This document shows positions 10,013 to 18,054 of a DNA stretch of 64,000 nucleotides, one piece after another. The notes under the pieces are model-generated. The model ran no database searches, was not told the origin of the DNA, and saw nothing but the letters and a program-made list of their open reading frames with translations. Position 1 is the stretch's first letter. Every line of letters begins with the position of its first letter. Source of the DNA: Hirschia sp964342355 (GTDB lineage Bacteria; Pseudomonadota; Alphaproteobacteria; Caulobacterales; Hyphomonadaceae); the NCBI GenBank assembly GCA_964342355.1, contig CAYFFG010000008.1, positions 62,001 to 126,000 on the forward strand, in the 5' to 3' direction. The position numbers were made by a program, and so were the translations under genes.

Positions 10013-10468
10013 ATGGTGCAGAAAGACGAAGCGCAACGAGATGAAATCCGCGGTGATGAAGGTTTCTCACTGATCGAATTGATGGTTGTCGTATTCATTA
10101 TGGGGTTGTTGGCGACAGTTGTGCTGGTCAACGTCATGGGCAATGTCGACACGGCGCGGATCGAAAAAGCACGCGCAGACATAACAGCTCTGGAAGGCAG
10201 TTTGGAACGATACCGCCTGCAGTTGTTCAGCTATCCGACAACAGATCAAGGATTAGAAGCACTGGTCAGCGCCCCGGAAGGATTGCAACGACCAGAACGC
10301 TATCCCGCGGAAGGGTTCATCAAAAGATTGCCTCAAGACCCGTGGGGGAATGAATATCAATACTTGTCTCCGGGTGAATTTGGTTCCGTTGACATTTATT
10401 CGCTTGGTGCAGATGGGCGTGTCGGTGGCGAGGGTCTCGATGCGGATATTGGAAATTGGAAAGAATAA
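10013..10468 (+). CDS. gspG: Major pseudopilin GspG
   Basis: Main subunit of the T2SS pseudopilus, 151 residues. The prepilin cleavage site is G17/F18 (DEG|FSLIELMVV) with Glu at +5, followed by a hydrophobic helix. The C-terminal half has the GspG core (LPQDPWGNEYQYLSPG) and an Asp-rich loop (GADGRVGGEGLDADIG) that binds calcium in characterised homologues. The leader is 17 residues, somewhat long. No prepilin peptidase gene (gspO) is in this operon, so processing must depend on an enzyme encoded elsewhere. Confidence 0.96.
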   Translation: MVQKDEAQRDEIRGDEGFSLIELMVVVFIMGLLATVVLVNVMGNVDTARIEKARADITALEGSLERYRLQLFSYPTTDQGLEALVSAPEGLQRPERYPAEGFIKRLPQDPWGNEYQYLSPGEFGSVDIYSLGADGRVGGEGLDADIGNWKE

Positions 10469-10992
10469 AGCCTCAGTCTAATTGGCCTTCCACAGGACAA
10501 GACGGCTTCAGCTTGTTGGAGTTGCTAATCGTCGTGTTTATCATCGGGTTGATGTCCAGCCTGGTGGTTGTGAGTATTCCAAAGGGAAAAAGCGCTTCGC
10601 AGAAACAAGCGTCGGAACTGGCGTTTGCGTTGTCCCTTTCTTTGCGAGAAGCGATAAGTACCGGGCGTCCTGTAAGTTGGTCGCATGTCGATGGCAGCAA
10701 TACGTTTAAACGCTATTTCGATGGGGAATGGCGTTCGGGTCAGTTTTCTAGCTCAGGTTTTCGCAAGGCATCTCGGACGGACGAGATTATCGTGGAAGTG
10801 AAGATGCTTGGTATTGAGACCCAACTTGATCCCTCTGATCAGGAAAATAAGCGCGCGCAGTCGCCTGTGTTGTTTTTCCCGACAGGCGAGGCAACGCCTG
10901 CGGACATCAGAATCACAAGTTCGGATTATGACGCGCTCTATCGTGTTGAACCTGATGGTAAAGTCACGCTGATAAGCGAGGACATTCGCTGA
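10456..10992 (+). CDS. gspH: Minor pseudopilin GspH
   Basis: Minor pseudopilin, 178 residues, with a cleavage site QDG|FSLLELLIVV (Gly at residue 17) and Glu at +5. A GspH-like soluble domain follows (LRITSS-type ending, here ADIRITSSDYDALYRV). The TTG at 10456 is the only start codon before the cleavage motif. It overlaps the last 13 nt of gspG, which suggests coupled translation. It is part of the tip complex with GspI, J and K in the family. Confidence 0.85.
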   Translation: MERIKPQSNWPSTGQDGFSLLELLIVVFIIGLMSSLVVVSIPKGKSASQKQASELAFALSLSLREAISTGRPVSWSHVDGSNTFKRYFDGEWRSGQFSSSGFRKASRTDEIIVEVKMLGIETQLDPSDQENKRAQSPVLFFPTGEATPADIRITSSDYDALYRVEPDGKVTLISEDIR

Positions 10993-10996
10993 CGAG

Positions 10997-11404
10997 ATGA
11001 CGGATAGGTTCGCGCATAAGTCTCGTCTGAACGGAGAAGACGGTTTCACGCTGATTGAGGTATTAGCCGCTTTGGCGGTGTTTGCCGTGGCGGCTGTGGG
11101 GCTTTTGCACATCTCCAACCAGAATGTTTCTGCCGCCGCGCAACTAGAACGACGATTATACTCTGGCATTGTTGCCGACAATGAGATGATCCGCACCTTA
11201 GTCGACCAGCAGGACCTGGAAGAAAAAACAATCTCTGGATCGGACAATATGGGGGGGCGCCAATGGGAATGGCGGCGTACAGTCAGATCAACGCCTAACC
11301 CGCTAGTTCAGGAGATCATTGTTGAAAGTTGGGAACGACCAGCCAAACCGGACGTGACGCCTAGCGTTGATATCAGCATCTCAGCATTTAAGGCAAAGTC
11401 ATGA
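10997..11404 (+). CDS. gspI: Minor pseudopilin GspI
   Basis: 135 residues. The leader ends EDG|FTLIEVLAALAVFAVAAVGLL in two hydrophobic blocks with Glu at +5. The soluble part has the GspI core pattern, with IVADNEM after the helix and a conserved RTV...P segment near the end. The gene starts 4 nt after gspH and overlaps gspJ by 4 nt (ATGA type). It nucleates the pseudopilus tip with GspJ and GspK. Confidence 0.9.
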   Translation: MTDRFAHKSRLNGEDGFTLIEVLAALAVFAVAAVGLLHISNQNVSAAAQLERRLYSGIVADNEMIRTLVDQQDLEEKTISGSDNMGGRQWEWRRTVRSTPNPLVQEIIVESWERPAKPDVTPSVDISISAFKAKS

Positions 11405-12021
11405 ATGTAAGAGATGAAGCTGGTTTTACGCTGATCGAAATTGTCGTTGCGACATTTGTGATGGGCATTTTGTCCGTGATGGGGTTGTCGCTTCTAAACG
11501 GTGCGCTGTCCGCCAAAGATCAGCTCGAAGAAGTCGTAGAGCGCATCAATGAAGTTGAGTTAGCGCGCGCGGTGATGAAATCTGATTTTAGTCAGATAAC
11601 AGAGCGGATCACGCGCGATGAATTTGGTTATCCGGTTGTGCGCGCTTTTTATGCCGGAGAGGATCTGGACACAGCTCTGATCGCCTCATTTGTGCGCGGA
11701 GGCAATGAAACGCCGGGGTTAGTTTCGCCGAGCTCATCTCTTCAGTATGTTGAGTATAGATTTGAAAACGACGCTCTCATTCGCAGAAGCCGCTCTCGCG
11801 TAGATCCGACACCGGACACGCCTGAATATGATCGCGTTTTGATTAGTGATGTTAAAGACGTTGAAGCGTTGTTTTTCGACGGGCAGACCTGGCTTGAAAT
11901 ATGGGATAAACCGCTCAATCCGTCAGGCTTGTCATCTGCGCCGGTTTCAATTTCATTTACCTTGGAAGCAACTGATCTGGGTGAAATTGAAATGCTGTTT
12001 CTGACGCCGTCAGGATACTAA
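11401..12021 (+). CDS. gspJ: Minor pseudopilin GspJ
   Basis: 206 residues with a short leader and cleavage at EAG|FTLIEIVVAT, Glu at +5. The soluble domain contains the GspJ features RAVMKSDFSQI and a late LIRRSRSRVDPTP segment. The start overlaps the gspI stop. The length fits the family. It is an expected pseudopilus tip component. Confidence 0.9.
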   Translation: MNVRDEAGFTLIEIVVATFVMGILSVMGLSLLNGALSAKDQLEEVVERINEVELARAVMKSDFSQITERITRDEFGYPVVRAFYAGEDLDTALIASFVRGGNETPGLVSPSSSLQYVEYRFENDALIRRSRSRVDPTPDTPEYDRVLISDVKDVEALFFDGQTWLEIWDKPLNPSGLSSAPVSISFTLEATDLGEIEMLFLTPSGY

Positions 12022-12023
12022 AC

Positions 12024-13040
12024 ATGAGGCGGCGCGAACTTAATCAGAACAATTCTCAAGCAGGCGCTGCGCTGATTACGGCGTTGTTGACTGTCGCGCT
12101 GATATCAGTTGCGGCGCTCACCATTCTGGAAAACATTACAGTCTCCGCGCAGCTCACGCGTAATTTGTATGTTCGGGAACAAGCCCGTCTTTATGCGCTG
12201 GGAGCTGAAGAGCTTGCTGTTGCTTCTATGCGTGAAGCGCTGAATTTATCCAAACGTGCAGGAGGAGGTGGCAATAGCTTCCCAGCGTTGGATGAATGGA
12301 CGCGTCAACCCATTTCATTTCCAATCGAAGGCGGTTTTATCCGTGGTCGCGTGAAAGATGGTGCAAACTGCTTTAATCTGAACGCTTTGGTGGCCCCCGG
12401 AGATCAGGGTGCGTTAGTCGCTAATCCTCAGAATATAGACCGGTTTGCATTTTTGTTGGAGGAAATGCAGGTCAATCCAGGAGAAGCTGCGGCTTTAGCG
12501 AACTCAGTCGCTGACTGGATGGACACTGATGATCGCCCGCTTTCCGGCGGTGCGGAAGATCCAGAATATGCAATACAAGATCCGCCATACCGGACATCAA
12601 AAACGTGGTTGCATTCAGTCTCTGAACTACAATTGATTTCTGGTTTTAATCCCGAGATTGTCAGCGCAATAAGACAATGGGTATGCGTGCGTCCAAGTTT
12701 TGAATTATCGCCGTTGAATGTGAACACTTTACGCGTTGAAGATGCGCCGATTTTGACAGCTTATTTGGGGCGGGAATACAATATGGACACTGTGATCGGG
12801 TATTTGGAAGATCCAAGCTTTTCCGGTTTCGCAGACATATTGGATTTCTTTGAACACAATAATTTGCAAAGTAATCCCGTCCCAGAAGAAAATAGAGGGC
12901 TTTTTGCTCTTAAATCAGACTATTACGACCTGAGCGCTGAGATTAATTACCACAATGCTGCAATAAGTATTCGTTCAACCTTGCAAATTCATGAAGGTGG
13001 AGACATCACCACTCTATCACGAAGTTATGGGGCGTTTTAA
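12024..13040 (+). CDS. gspK: Minor pseudopilin GspK
   Basis: 338 residues, the large tip pseudopilin. The N terminus QAG|AALITALLTVALI lacks Glu at +5, as is normal for GspK. A helix-hairpin-helix-like region with NLNALV, SVADWMDTDDRPL and SELQLISGF (about 115-215) matches the GspK alpha-domain, and NVNTL follows near 235. The gene starts 2 nt after gspJ and shares one base with gspL. In the family it caps the pseudopilus and may contact substrate. Confidence 0.93.
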   Translation: MRRRELNQNNSQAGAALITALLTVALISVAALTILENITVSAQLTRNLYVREQARLYALGAEELAVASMREALNLSKRAGGGGNSFPALDEWTRQPISFPIEGGFIRGRVKDGANCFNLNALVAPGDQGALVANPQNIDRFAFLLEEMQVNPGEAAALANSVADWMDTDDRPLSGGAEDPEYAIQDPPYRTSKTWLHSVSELQLISGFNPEIVSAIRQWVCVRPSFELSPLNVNTLRVEDAPILTAYLGREYNMDTVIGYLEDPSFSGFADILDFFEHNNLQSNPVPEENRGLFALKSDYYDLSAEINYHNAAISIRSTLQIHEGGDITTLSRSYGAF

Positions 13041-14224
13041 TGGCCGATGTATTAGTCGTTTTTGCCGGCGAAACACCAGAAGAAGTGGTGGAGTGGCGCA
13101 GTGTTGGCCGCGGCGGCGCCATTACCTCTCGTGGTGTCTCCGCATTGGACGAATTATCAGGGATACGGCAATCAGAATTGATCGTCATTTTGCCTGGGAC
13201 CCAGATTGGTTGTTTTCGCACAGTACTAGGGGCGAAGAATGAACGCCAGGCAAGATCAGTCGCTGGATATGCGATTGAAGATGACATTGCGGGCGATATC
13301 TCAACTGAACACATTGCAATCGGTTTTGCAGCTGTCTCACAGCGTACTTACACGATCTGTACGATCAATGCTGAAAAACTGGAGCAATGGATCAATACGC
13401 TCAGTCAGTTTGGATTGAGCGCAAGTAAGATATTGCCAGACTATTTTGTGCTACCTGAATTACCTGGAAGCGTAGCAGTCGCGCCATTACGGTATAGAAC
13501 TGTTTTGCGCGCTGGAGCATTTGGCGCCGCTATCGACGTTGATCTAGGGGCGTCGTTCATCGATGCTGCAATAGAAAGCGCCGGACAGAAATGGCTAGCC
13601 ACATCCACAGAAAATAGCGATCCTGCTTTTGGTGTGCAGAACATTGCAGACGACAGTGAAACAGCGCTTGATGTTATGGCGGCGCAGGCTGTCGCAGGTG
13701 GTGGATTAAACCTTCGTCAAGGTCGATTTATCGACAAGCGTCGAACCAAATCTCAAGCGAGTATTCTGGAAGAATGGAAATGGCCCGCAGCTGTTGGTGT
13801 TATGGCTGTGCTGGTTGCATCAGCCGTCAACGTGACTGAGGGGGTGATGCTTAATCAATCAGCTGATCAGATAGAGACACAGACTGAGCAGGAAATGCGG
13901 GCCGCGTTTCCTGAGCTCAAGCGGATTGTCAATCCGACTGCGCAACTCAGAACAGCTTTGCAGTCAAAATCGGTTTCTGGGTCGGAATTTTTGCAACTGA
14001 CCAGCATGGTGTCGCTGGCTGTTGATGAAGTGGACGGTTTCACTGTTGAGAGCGTCCGTTTTGATGACGCCAGATCTCAATTACAGGTCAGCATACTTTA
14101 CACTGACTATGATCAGCTCAACCGTTTCAAGCAGATCATAGAAGGTGTTGGGGGTAAGCTGGAAGACAGGGGGTCGCGCCAGCAGGGAGATCGGCGCGCA
14201 GGAAACATTATGGTGTCCAAATGA
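13040..14224 (+). CDS. gspL: Type II secretion protein GspL
   Basis: Bitopic inner-membrane protein that recruits GspE to the platform. Of its 394 residues, the N-terminal cytoplasmic actin-like domain (about 1-245) has LPGTQIGCFRTVL and ARSVAGYAIEDDIA, typical of the family. One TM segment lies at about 253-275, followed by a periplasmic ferredoxin-like domain. It overlaps gspK by 1 nt and gspM by 4 nt. Length and order match other alphaproteobacterial T2SS operons. Confidence 0.9.
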   Translation: MADVLVVFAGETPEEVVEWRSVGRGGAITSRGVSALDELSGIRQSELIVILPGTQIGCFRTVLGAKNERQARSVAGYAIEDDIAGDISTEHIAIGFAAVSQRTYTICTINAEKLEQWINTLSQFGLSASKILPDYFVLPELPGSVAVAPLRYRTVLRAGAFGAAIDVDLGASFIDAAIESAGQKWLATSTENSDPAFGVQNIADDSETALDVMAAQAVAGGGLNLRQGRFIDKRRTKSQASILEEWKWPAAVGVMAVLVASAVNVTEGVMLNQSADQIETQTEQEMRAAFPELKRIVNPTAQLRTALQSKSVSGSEFLQLTSMVSLAVDEVDGFTVESVRFDDARSQLQVSILYTDYDQLNRFKQIIEGVGGKLEDRGSRQQGDRRAGNIMVSK

Positions 14225-14700
14225 CAATTGTAGAGTGGTGGAAAAATCGAGAGCCGCGCGAAAGGCTGCTTGTGCAGATTGCTGCCGCGCTGTCTGCTGT
14301 CATTATATTGTATCAGGGTATTTGGTCCCCTTCGAACACTTTCAAATCGAAAGCATTTGATCGGCACTCCGCAGCGCTTTCAGAGCAAGCGGAAATCAGA
14401 CAAGGACTTCGCCGACTGGAAAGTGCGGCCCCTGGAACCATTTCGCAGCCCAGCGGACCGGTTCAGTCCATTGTGGTGGACACTTCAGATGTCTTTGGGC
14501 TTTCAATCAGTCGTATCCAACCCGATGAAAACGGCAATCTAACCTTATGGCTGGAGCAGGTTGATCCGCGATCGTTCTTCGCTTGGTTGACGGATATGGA
14601 AAATAATCACGGCGTGATCGTTGAAAAGGCTTCAGTGCGACGGGAGCAGGGCACATCATCTATCAGCGCGAATGTGTTTGTTCGCGGCAGGGGACGCTAA
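14221..14700 (+). CDS. gspM: Type II secretion protein GspM
   Basis: 159 residues: a short cytoplasmic N terminus (WWKNREPRERLLV), one TM segment at about 19-36 (IAAALSAVIILYQGIW) and a periplasmic ferredoxin-like domain. This is the normal GspM plan, and the protein pairs with GspL in the platform. The ATG overlaps the gspL stop. Sequence identity in this family is low, so the call rests on size, topology and position. Confidence 0.88.
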   Translation: MTIVEWWKNREPRERLLVQIAAALSAVIILYQGIWSPSNTFKSKAFDRHSAALSEQAEIRQGLRRLESAAPGTISQPSGPVQSIVVDTSDVFGLSISRIQPDENGNLTLWLEQVDPRSFFAWLTDMENNHGVIVEKASVRREQGTSSISANVFVRGRGR

Positions 14701-14704
14701 GGCG

Positions 14705-15457
14705 ATGCGGTTTTTCTGGATTACTGCAATTTTTGTTGTCGCGTTTGTTGCAACTTTAATTGCCAAATTGCCGCTCGCGTTTGTGTTGAATGTCGTTGGA
14801 GCTAAATCAGATGGCTTTCAGTATGACAAAGCATATGGGACGGTTTGGTCTGGCGCTCTAAGCGAAGTCAAGGTCAGCGGTGAAGATGTTGGACTCGTGC
14901 AGTTGAAATTCAGGCCCGCGAGCCTGATGCAGGTTAAGCCTGAATATGATCTGCGTTTTTCTGGCCCCATAACCGAAGCGCAAGGAAAACTGCGATTGAG
15001 TCTGGCTGGCGGAATTTCGCTTCATACTTTTCTTGCTGAAATAAAGCTTAACAAAGTCCGCCACCTGGATGAGCGGCTAAGACGTTCAGATTCATCGTTG
15101 TTTGTCTCTATTGATACGTTGAAAAGCGATACCAACGGTCGCTGCGTCGAAGCGCAAGGTAATTTTGAAAGTGATCTCCTAACAAATGTTGGCGAAGTTT
15201 GGGGATGGGACGGTCCGCGCCTGTTTGGTGAGGTAAGCTGTCAGGATCAAAAATATGCCTTCCAGCTGCAAAATCAGGGCGGTGAGAGTAGTTTTAACGC
15301 AAACGCTGTGCTGTCGCACAGCGGCGAATATCACGTCATGGCCGTTGTGGAGACACAGGAGCAAGCGCTGTTTAGGGTGTTGCCTGCGCTAGGGTTTTCG
15401 ACTGGTGCGCCTGGGCGTTACACGTATTCAAAACAACAGCAGGCGCCTAATTTGTAG
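14705..15457 (+). CDS. gspN: Type II secretion protein GspN
   Basis: About 250 residues with one N-terminal TM segment (FFWITAIFVVAFVATLIA). It has the GspN signature of a YDKAYGTVWSGAL segment followed by a beta-rich periplasmic domain. The true start is ATG 14705, 4 nt after gspM, with AGGCG just before it; a longer in-frame extension from 14621 runs inside gspM and is not credible. GspN is an accessory T2SS protein present in only some systems, and its exact role is not settled. Confidence 0.85.
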   Translation: MRFFWITAIFVVAFVATLIAKLPLAFVLNVVGAKSDGFQYDKAYGTVWSGALSEVKVSGEDVGLVQLKFRPASLMQVKPEYDLRFSGPITEAQGKLRLSLAGGISLHTFLAEIKLNKVRHLDERLRRSDSSLFVSIDTLKSDTNGRCVEAQGNFESDLLTNVGEVWGWDGPRLFGEVSCQDQKYAFQLQNQGGESSFNANAVLSHSGEYHVMAVVETQEQALFRVLPALGFSTGAPGRYTYSKQQQAPNL

Positions 15458-15481
15458 TTTCACCGTGGGAGTATGAAGCGG

Positions 15482-16000
15482 ATGACGGATAATCATGTAA
15501 GGAAGCAAAGTTTGGTTAGAGCTTCAGCTTTCATTTTCTGTTCTGTTTTTGCTTTGAGCGGCTGTGTGACAGCGACAACCACACAATCGAATACTGCGTC
15601 TGCGCAGGTACTTGAGCAGGAAGACGAATATTACGACATTGGGGAGCTAAAAGGGCAAAAACTTGCGGTGGGCGAATGCGGTATGTTCCTGTTTGCCTCA
15701 CGTCCGGAGCCGAGATTTGTCTTTTTTGCTGAAGCCACTAGCGGTGTGGCGAAAATGGTATTGGACGGAAAAACCGTCCAGTTGCAACGATTGGAAGGCA
15801 GTGGAGCGTTATTTGACCTTCATTATGAAAACCAGTCTTTTGCGTCTCCAGATCAAAGCATTTCTGTAAAGGTGAATGTTACTGAAGCGCGGGCCCAAAC
15901 GGGTGGGTTTAGAGTTTCACGCGCAGCTATTCGAATTACGTCGCCAGCTGGTTGGGATATGGTTGTTCCTGTTGGTGGCGCAACGTCCTGTCAGTCGTGA
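15482..16000 (+). CDS. Small unknown lipoprotein at the end of the T2SS operon
   Basis: I do not recognise the family. About 172 residues start with a lipoprotein signal (AFIFCSVFALSGC, lipobox LSGC, Cys 28), a low-complexity Thr/Ser/Ala linker and then a beta-rich domain. Two more Cys (one in VGECGMFLF, one four residues from the end in TSCQS) could form a disulfide. ATG 15482 is preferred to ATG 15473 because GGGAG (15467-15471) lies 10 nt before it but only 1 nt before the other. It follows gspN by 24 nt with no terminator between them, so it is probably co-transcribed. A pilotin-like or cargo-handling role is possible; nothing in the sequence proves it. Confidence 0.8.
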   Translation: MTDNHVRKQSLVRASAFIFCSVFALSGCVTATTTQSNTASAQVLEQEDEYYDIGELKGQKLAVGECGMFLFASRPEPRFVFFAEATSGVAKMVLDGKTVQLQRLEGSGALFDLHYENQSFASPDQSISVKVNVTEARAQTGGFRVSRAAIRITSPAGWDMVVPVGGATSCQS

Positions 16001-16144
16001 TTAGTCTCGTTACGATTGGTTTTTGGCTCTCTCAAACGGCTTGAAAATCAATGAGACTAAAATGTTCGATTACGGTGTTTTTCTGCTTGACGACTAGGGG
16101 CGGAGTCTTCTAAACACAGCGCTCTCGTTGAGAGATTTCAGCGC

Positions 16145-16221
16145 GCGGGTGTAGCTCAGTTGGTTAGAGTGCCGCCCTGTCACGGCGGAGGTCGCGGGTT
16201 CGAGTCCCGTCACTCGCGCCA
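16145..16221 (+). tRNA. tRNA-Asp (GTC)
   Basis: A 77-nt cloverleaf: acceptor GCGGGTG pairs with CACTCGC (one G-U), the D arm is GCTCAGTTGGTTAGAGT, the anticodon stem CCGCC/GGCGG holds loop CTGTCAC (anticodon GTC), the T arm contains GGTTCGAGTCC, the discriminator is G and CCA is encoded. It lies between the T2SS operon and an accessory catabolic cluster. Confidence 0.97.
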
Positions 16222-16279
16222 TTCGAAAGAATGGTACCGTGCGCTGAAAGCGACTTTCTGACATTTTAGAAACCGACGC

Positions 16280-16335
16280 ATCATATTGGATAATATGATT
16301 GCTCGAATATGTCAGTTGTTCCATATTGTGAAACA
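16280..16335. promoter_or_regulatory. Two palindromes upstream of the IclR gene
   Basis: A perfect 8-bp inverted repeat with a 4-nt spacer (ATCATATT/AATATGAT, 16280-16299) is followed by an imperfect 19-nt palindrome TGTTCCATATTGTGAAACA (16317-16335) that ends just before the ATG at 16338. Position and size suggest operators for autoregulation by the IclR protein. No recognised promoter hexamers were assigned. Confidence 0.5.
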
Positions 16336-16337
16336 TT

Positions 16338-17066
16338 ATGGATACGACTGTCATTAAAGGTTTGCGTGTGCTGGAGCATTTGTCGTTGGCAAGTGAACCA
16401 ATCATGCTGTCACACCTAGCCCGTGACCTTGGTCTGCAAAAAAGCAATGCGCACCGCTTGCTGACAACGCTGAAATCAGAAGGGTATGTCGATCAGGAGA
16501 TTGATAGCGGGCGATATTTTGCGACTCTTAGAACCTGGGAACTAGGCGTTTCGCGCTTGATGAGCCATCCGCTTAAAGCACAGGTTTCCGCTTCACTTCA
16601 GGAAGTCCATCGTAGTTTAGGTGAAACGGTCAATCTTGCGATGTTCCTCGGGAAACAGATGATTTATCTTGATAAAATTCATGCCCCAAGGCCGTTTGAT
16701 TTTTATACGCATGTCGGAAGCCGGGTTTCGACCCTGAGAACGAGCTCAGGGCGAGTTGTGCTCGCGTTTAGATCTGATAGCGAAGCCCAGCTAGATGACA
16801 TTCTGGCGAGCGAGGATCCGGCTAGCAATGATAGCAGAGCGGACATACTACGCGACCTGGCGGACATAAGGGAAAAAGGATACGCAACGATCGAAGGTCA
16901 ATTTGTGTCTGAAATTAAAGGAATAGCGACTCCTATTTCTGACGTTAAAGGGGAGGCTATAGGCGCGCTTTCCTGTTCCGGTCCAATCTTGCGAATAAGG
17001 TCAAAGGAAGACAGGATTATCAGCACACTGAAATCTGTTTCCGATAAAATTAGGATTTCTGCTTGA
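16338..17066 (+). CDS. IclR-family transcriptional regulator
   Basis: 242 residues. An N-terminal winged helix-turn-helix (about 5-65, LSHLARDLGLQKSNAHRLL) is followed by the IclR effector domain (about 70-240) with GETVNLAMFLGKQMIYLDKI and the GALSCSGP segment near the end. The family senses small organic acids or aromatic compounds and controls catabolic operons. Palindromes sit directly upstream. A TetR regulator follows after 42 nt and then a TonB receptor, so this is probably the local control gene of the uptake and degradation cluster. The ligand is unknown. Confidence 0.92.
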   Translation: MDTTVIKGLRVLEHLSLASEPIMLSHLARDLGLQKSNAHRLLTTLKSEGYVDQEIDSGRYFATLRTWELGVSRLMSHPLKAQVSASLQEVHRSLGETVNLAMFLGKQMIYLDKIHAPRPFDFYTHVGSRVSTLRTSSGRVVLAFRSDSEAQLDDILASEDPASNDSRADILRDLADIREKGYATIEGQFVSEIKGIATPISDVKGEAIGALSCSGPILRIRSKEDRIISTLKSVSDKIRISA

Positions 17067-17108
17067 TGTGCGCTCTATGAACTTACCTCGGGGCTACAAA
17101 ACGAAACC

Positions 17109-17777
17109 ATGGCTAAATCCGAAGAGAATCATAACAGTGCGCACGGTGGCATAAACGCCGAGAGATCAGCACGCATGAAAGCCAATCTAATTGATGCGGC
17201 GATCATTAGCTTAGTCCGTTACGGCTACGGCAAGACAACGCTGAAGAAAATCACTGAAATCGCGGGTGTTAGCCGAGGCGCTTTTCTCCATCACTTTCCA
17301 ACACGTACGAGCATTCTGCTCGCTGTTGTTGAGGTGTGTTCTAAATTGCAGAACGACCACGTGCGAAAGTTTCTTGCGACCAAAGAATCAAATGAAGAAA
17401 TTTTCAGAGACATCACAATTGCCACATGGGACTCGATGCAGCAGCCATATTCTGTCGCGTATATGGAGGTGATGCTGGGCGCGAGGAGCGACCCTGATCT
17501 TGAACAGCAATATCAAGAGGCGGTTCAAGGGCTCATTGAAGAACAGAATCGAGACGTATGGCGGATAGCTCAATCTGTTGGAATAGAAGATAAAAGACTT
17601 GTTGAGAATATGGTGCAGCTACATCGCGCAGCGATGCGCGGTATGTTGTTGGAGTTAAATCATACACGAGACCGTCAGATGGCGGATGATTGCATCGATT
17701 TATTGTGTAAATACAAAGAATTGTTATTGAATGACTTACTGGCTAACCGGGCTAATTCAAACAAATCAAATGACTGA
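17109..17777 (+). CDS. TetR/AcrR-family transcriptional regulator
   Basis: 222 residues. The N-terminal HTH (about 25-72) shows the TetR pattern ALISLVRYGYGKTT-like helix 1 and KITEIAGVSRGAFLHHFPTR for the recognition helix. The C-terminal part is a variable all-helical ligand domain. It follows the IclR gene in the same direction and probably shares its transcript. It may control the TonB receptor downstream or the divergent esterase and SDR genes. The effector cannot be predicted. Confidence 0.92.
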   Translation: MAKSEENHNSAHGGINAERSARMKANLIDAAIISLVRYGYGKTTLKKITEIAGVSRGAFLHHFPTRTSILLAVVEVCSKLQNDHVRKFLATKESNEEIFRDITIATWDSMQQPYSVAYMEVMLGARSDPDLEQQYQEAVQGLIEEQNRDVWRIAQSVGIEDKRLVENMVQLHRAAMRGMLLELNHTRDRQMADDCIDLLCKYKELLLNDLLANRANSNKSND

Positions 17778-18054
17778 AGTCGGTTAAAATTAATGCAGGC
17801 TAAAGGTCAGAACAGCAATGTTCCAATATGGTCATTGCCAGCAACATTGTAAGCGTTTACATTGGGCTTGTGTTTGTGAAGGTTCTTGGGGGAGAGCTGA
17901 GAGCAAACATTCGAACTAATATTAGAGTGTGTGGGGAATTCAACACGATATCAAAAAAAGTTGATCCGGAGGATTTACAATCCGGATAGACTGCTTTCAT
18001 CTGGTTACGCCGTAAAAACTCAATCAAACCGCGGCGCGCCTAAGGGAGGAAAAA
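17778..18054. promoter_or_regulatory. Control region before the second TonB receptor
   Basis: This 277-bp non-coding stretch holds several symmetric elements. TGTTCCAATATGG at 17819-17831 resembles part of the palindrome before the IclR gene. There is a 10-bp palindrome CTAATATTAG at 17916-17925 and an inverted repeat ATCCGGA-N10-TCCGGAT at 17964-17987. A strong ribosome-binding site, GGGAGGA (18044-18050), precedes the TTG start. These are candidate sites for the two upstream regulators. Confidence 0.5.

Noticed and set aside
14621..14704. Longer N terminus for gspN
   Set aside because: It lies inside gspM in another frame, has no family similarity, and ATG 14705 has a proper context.
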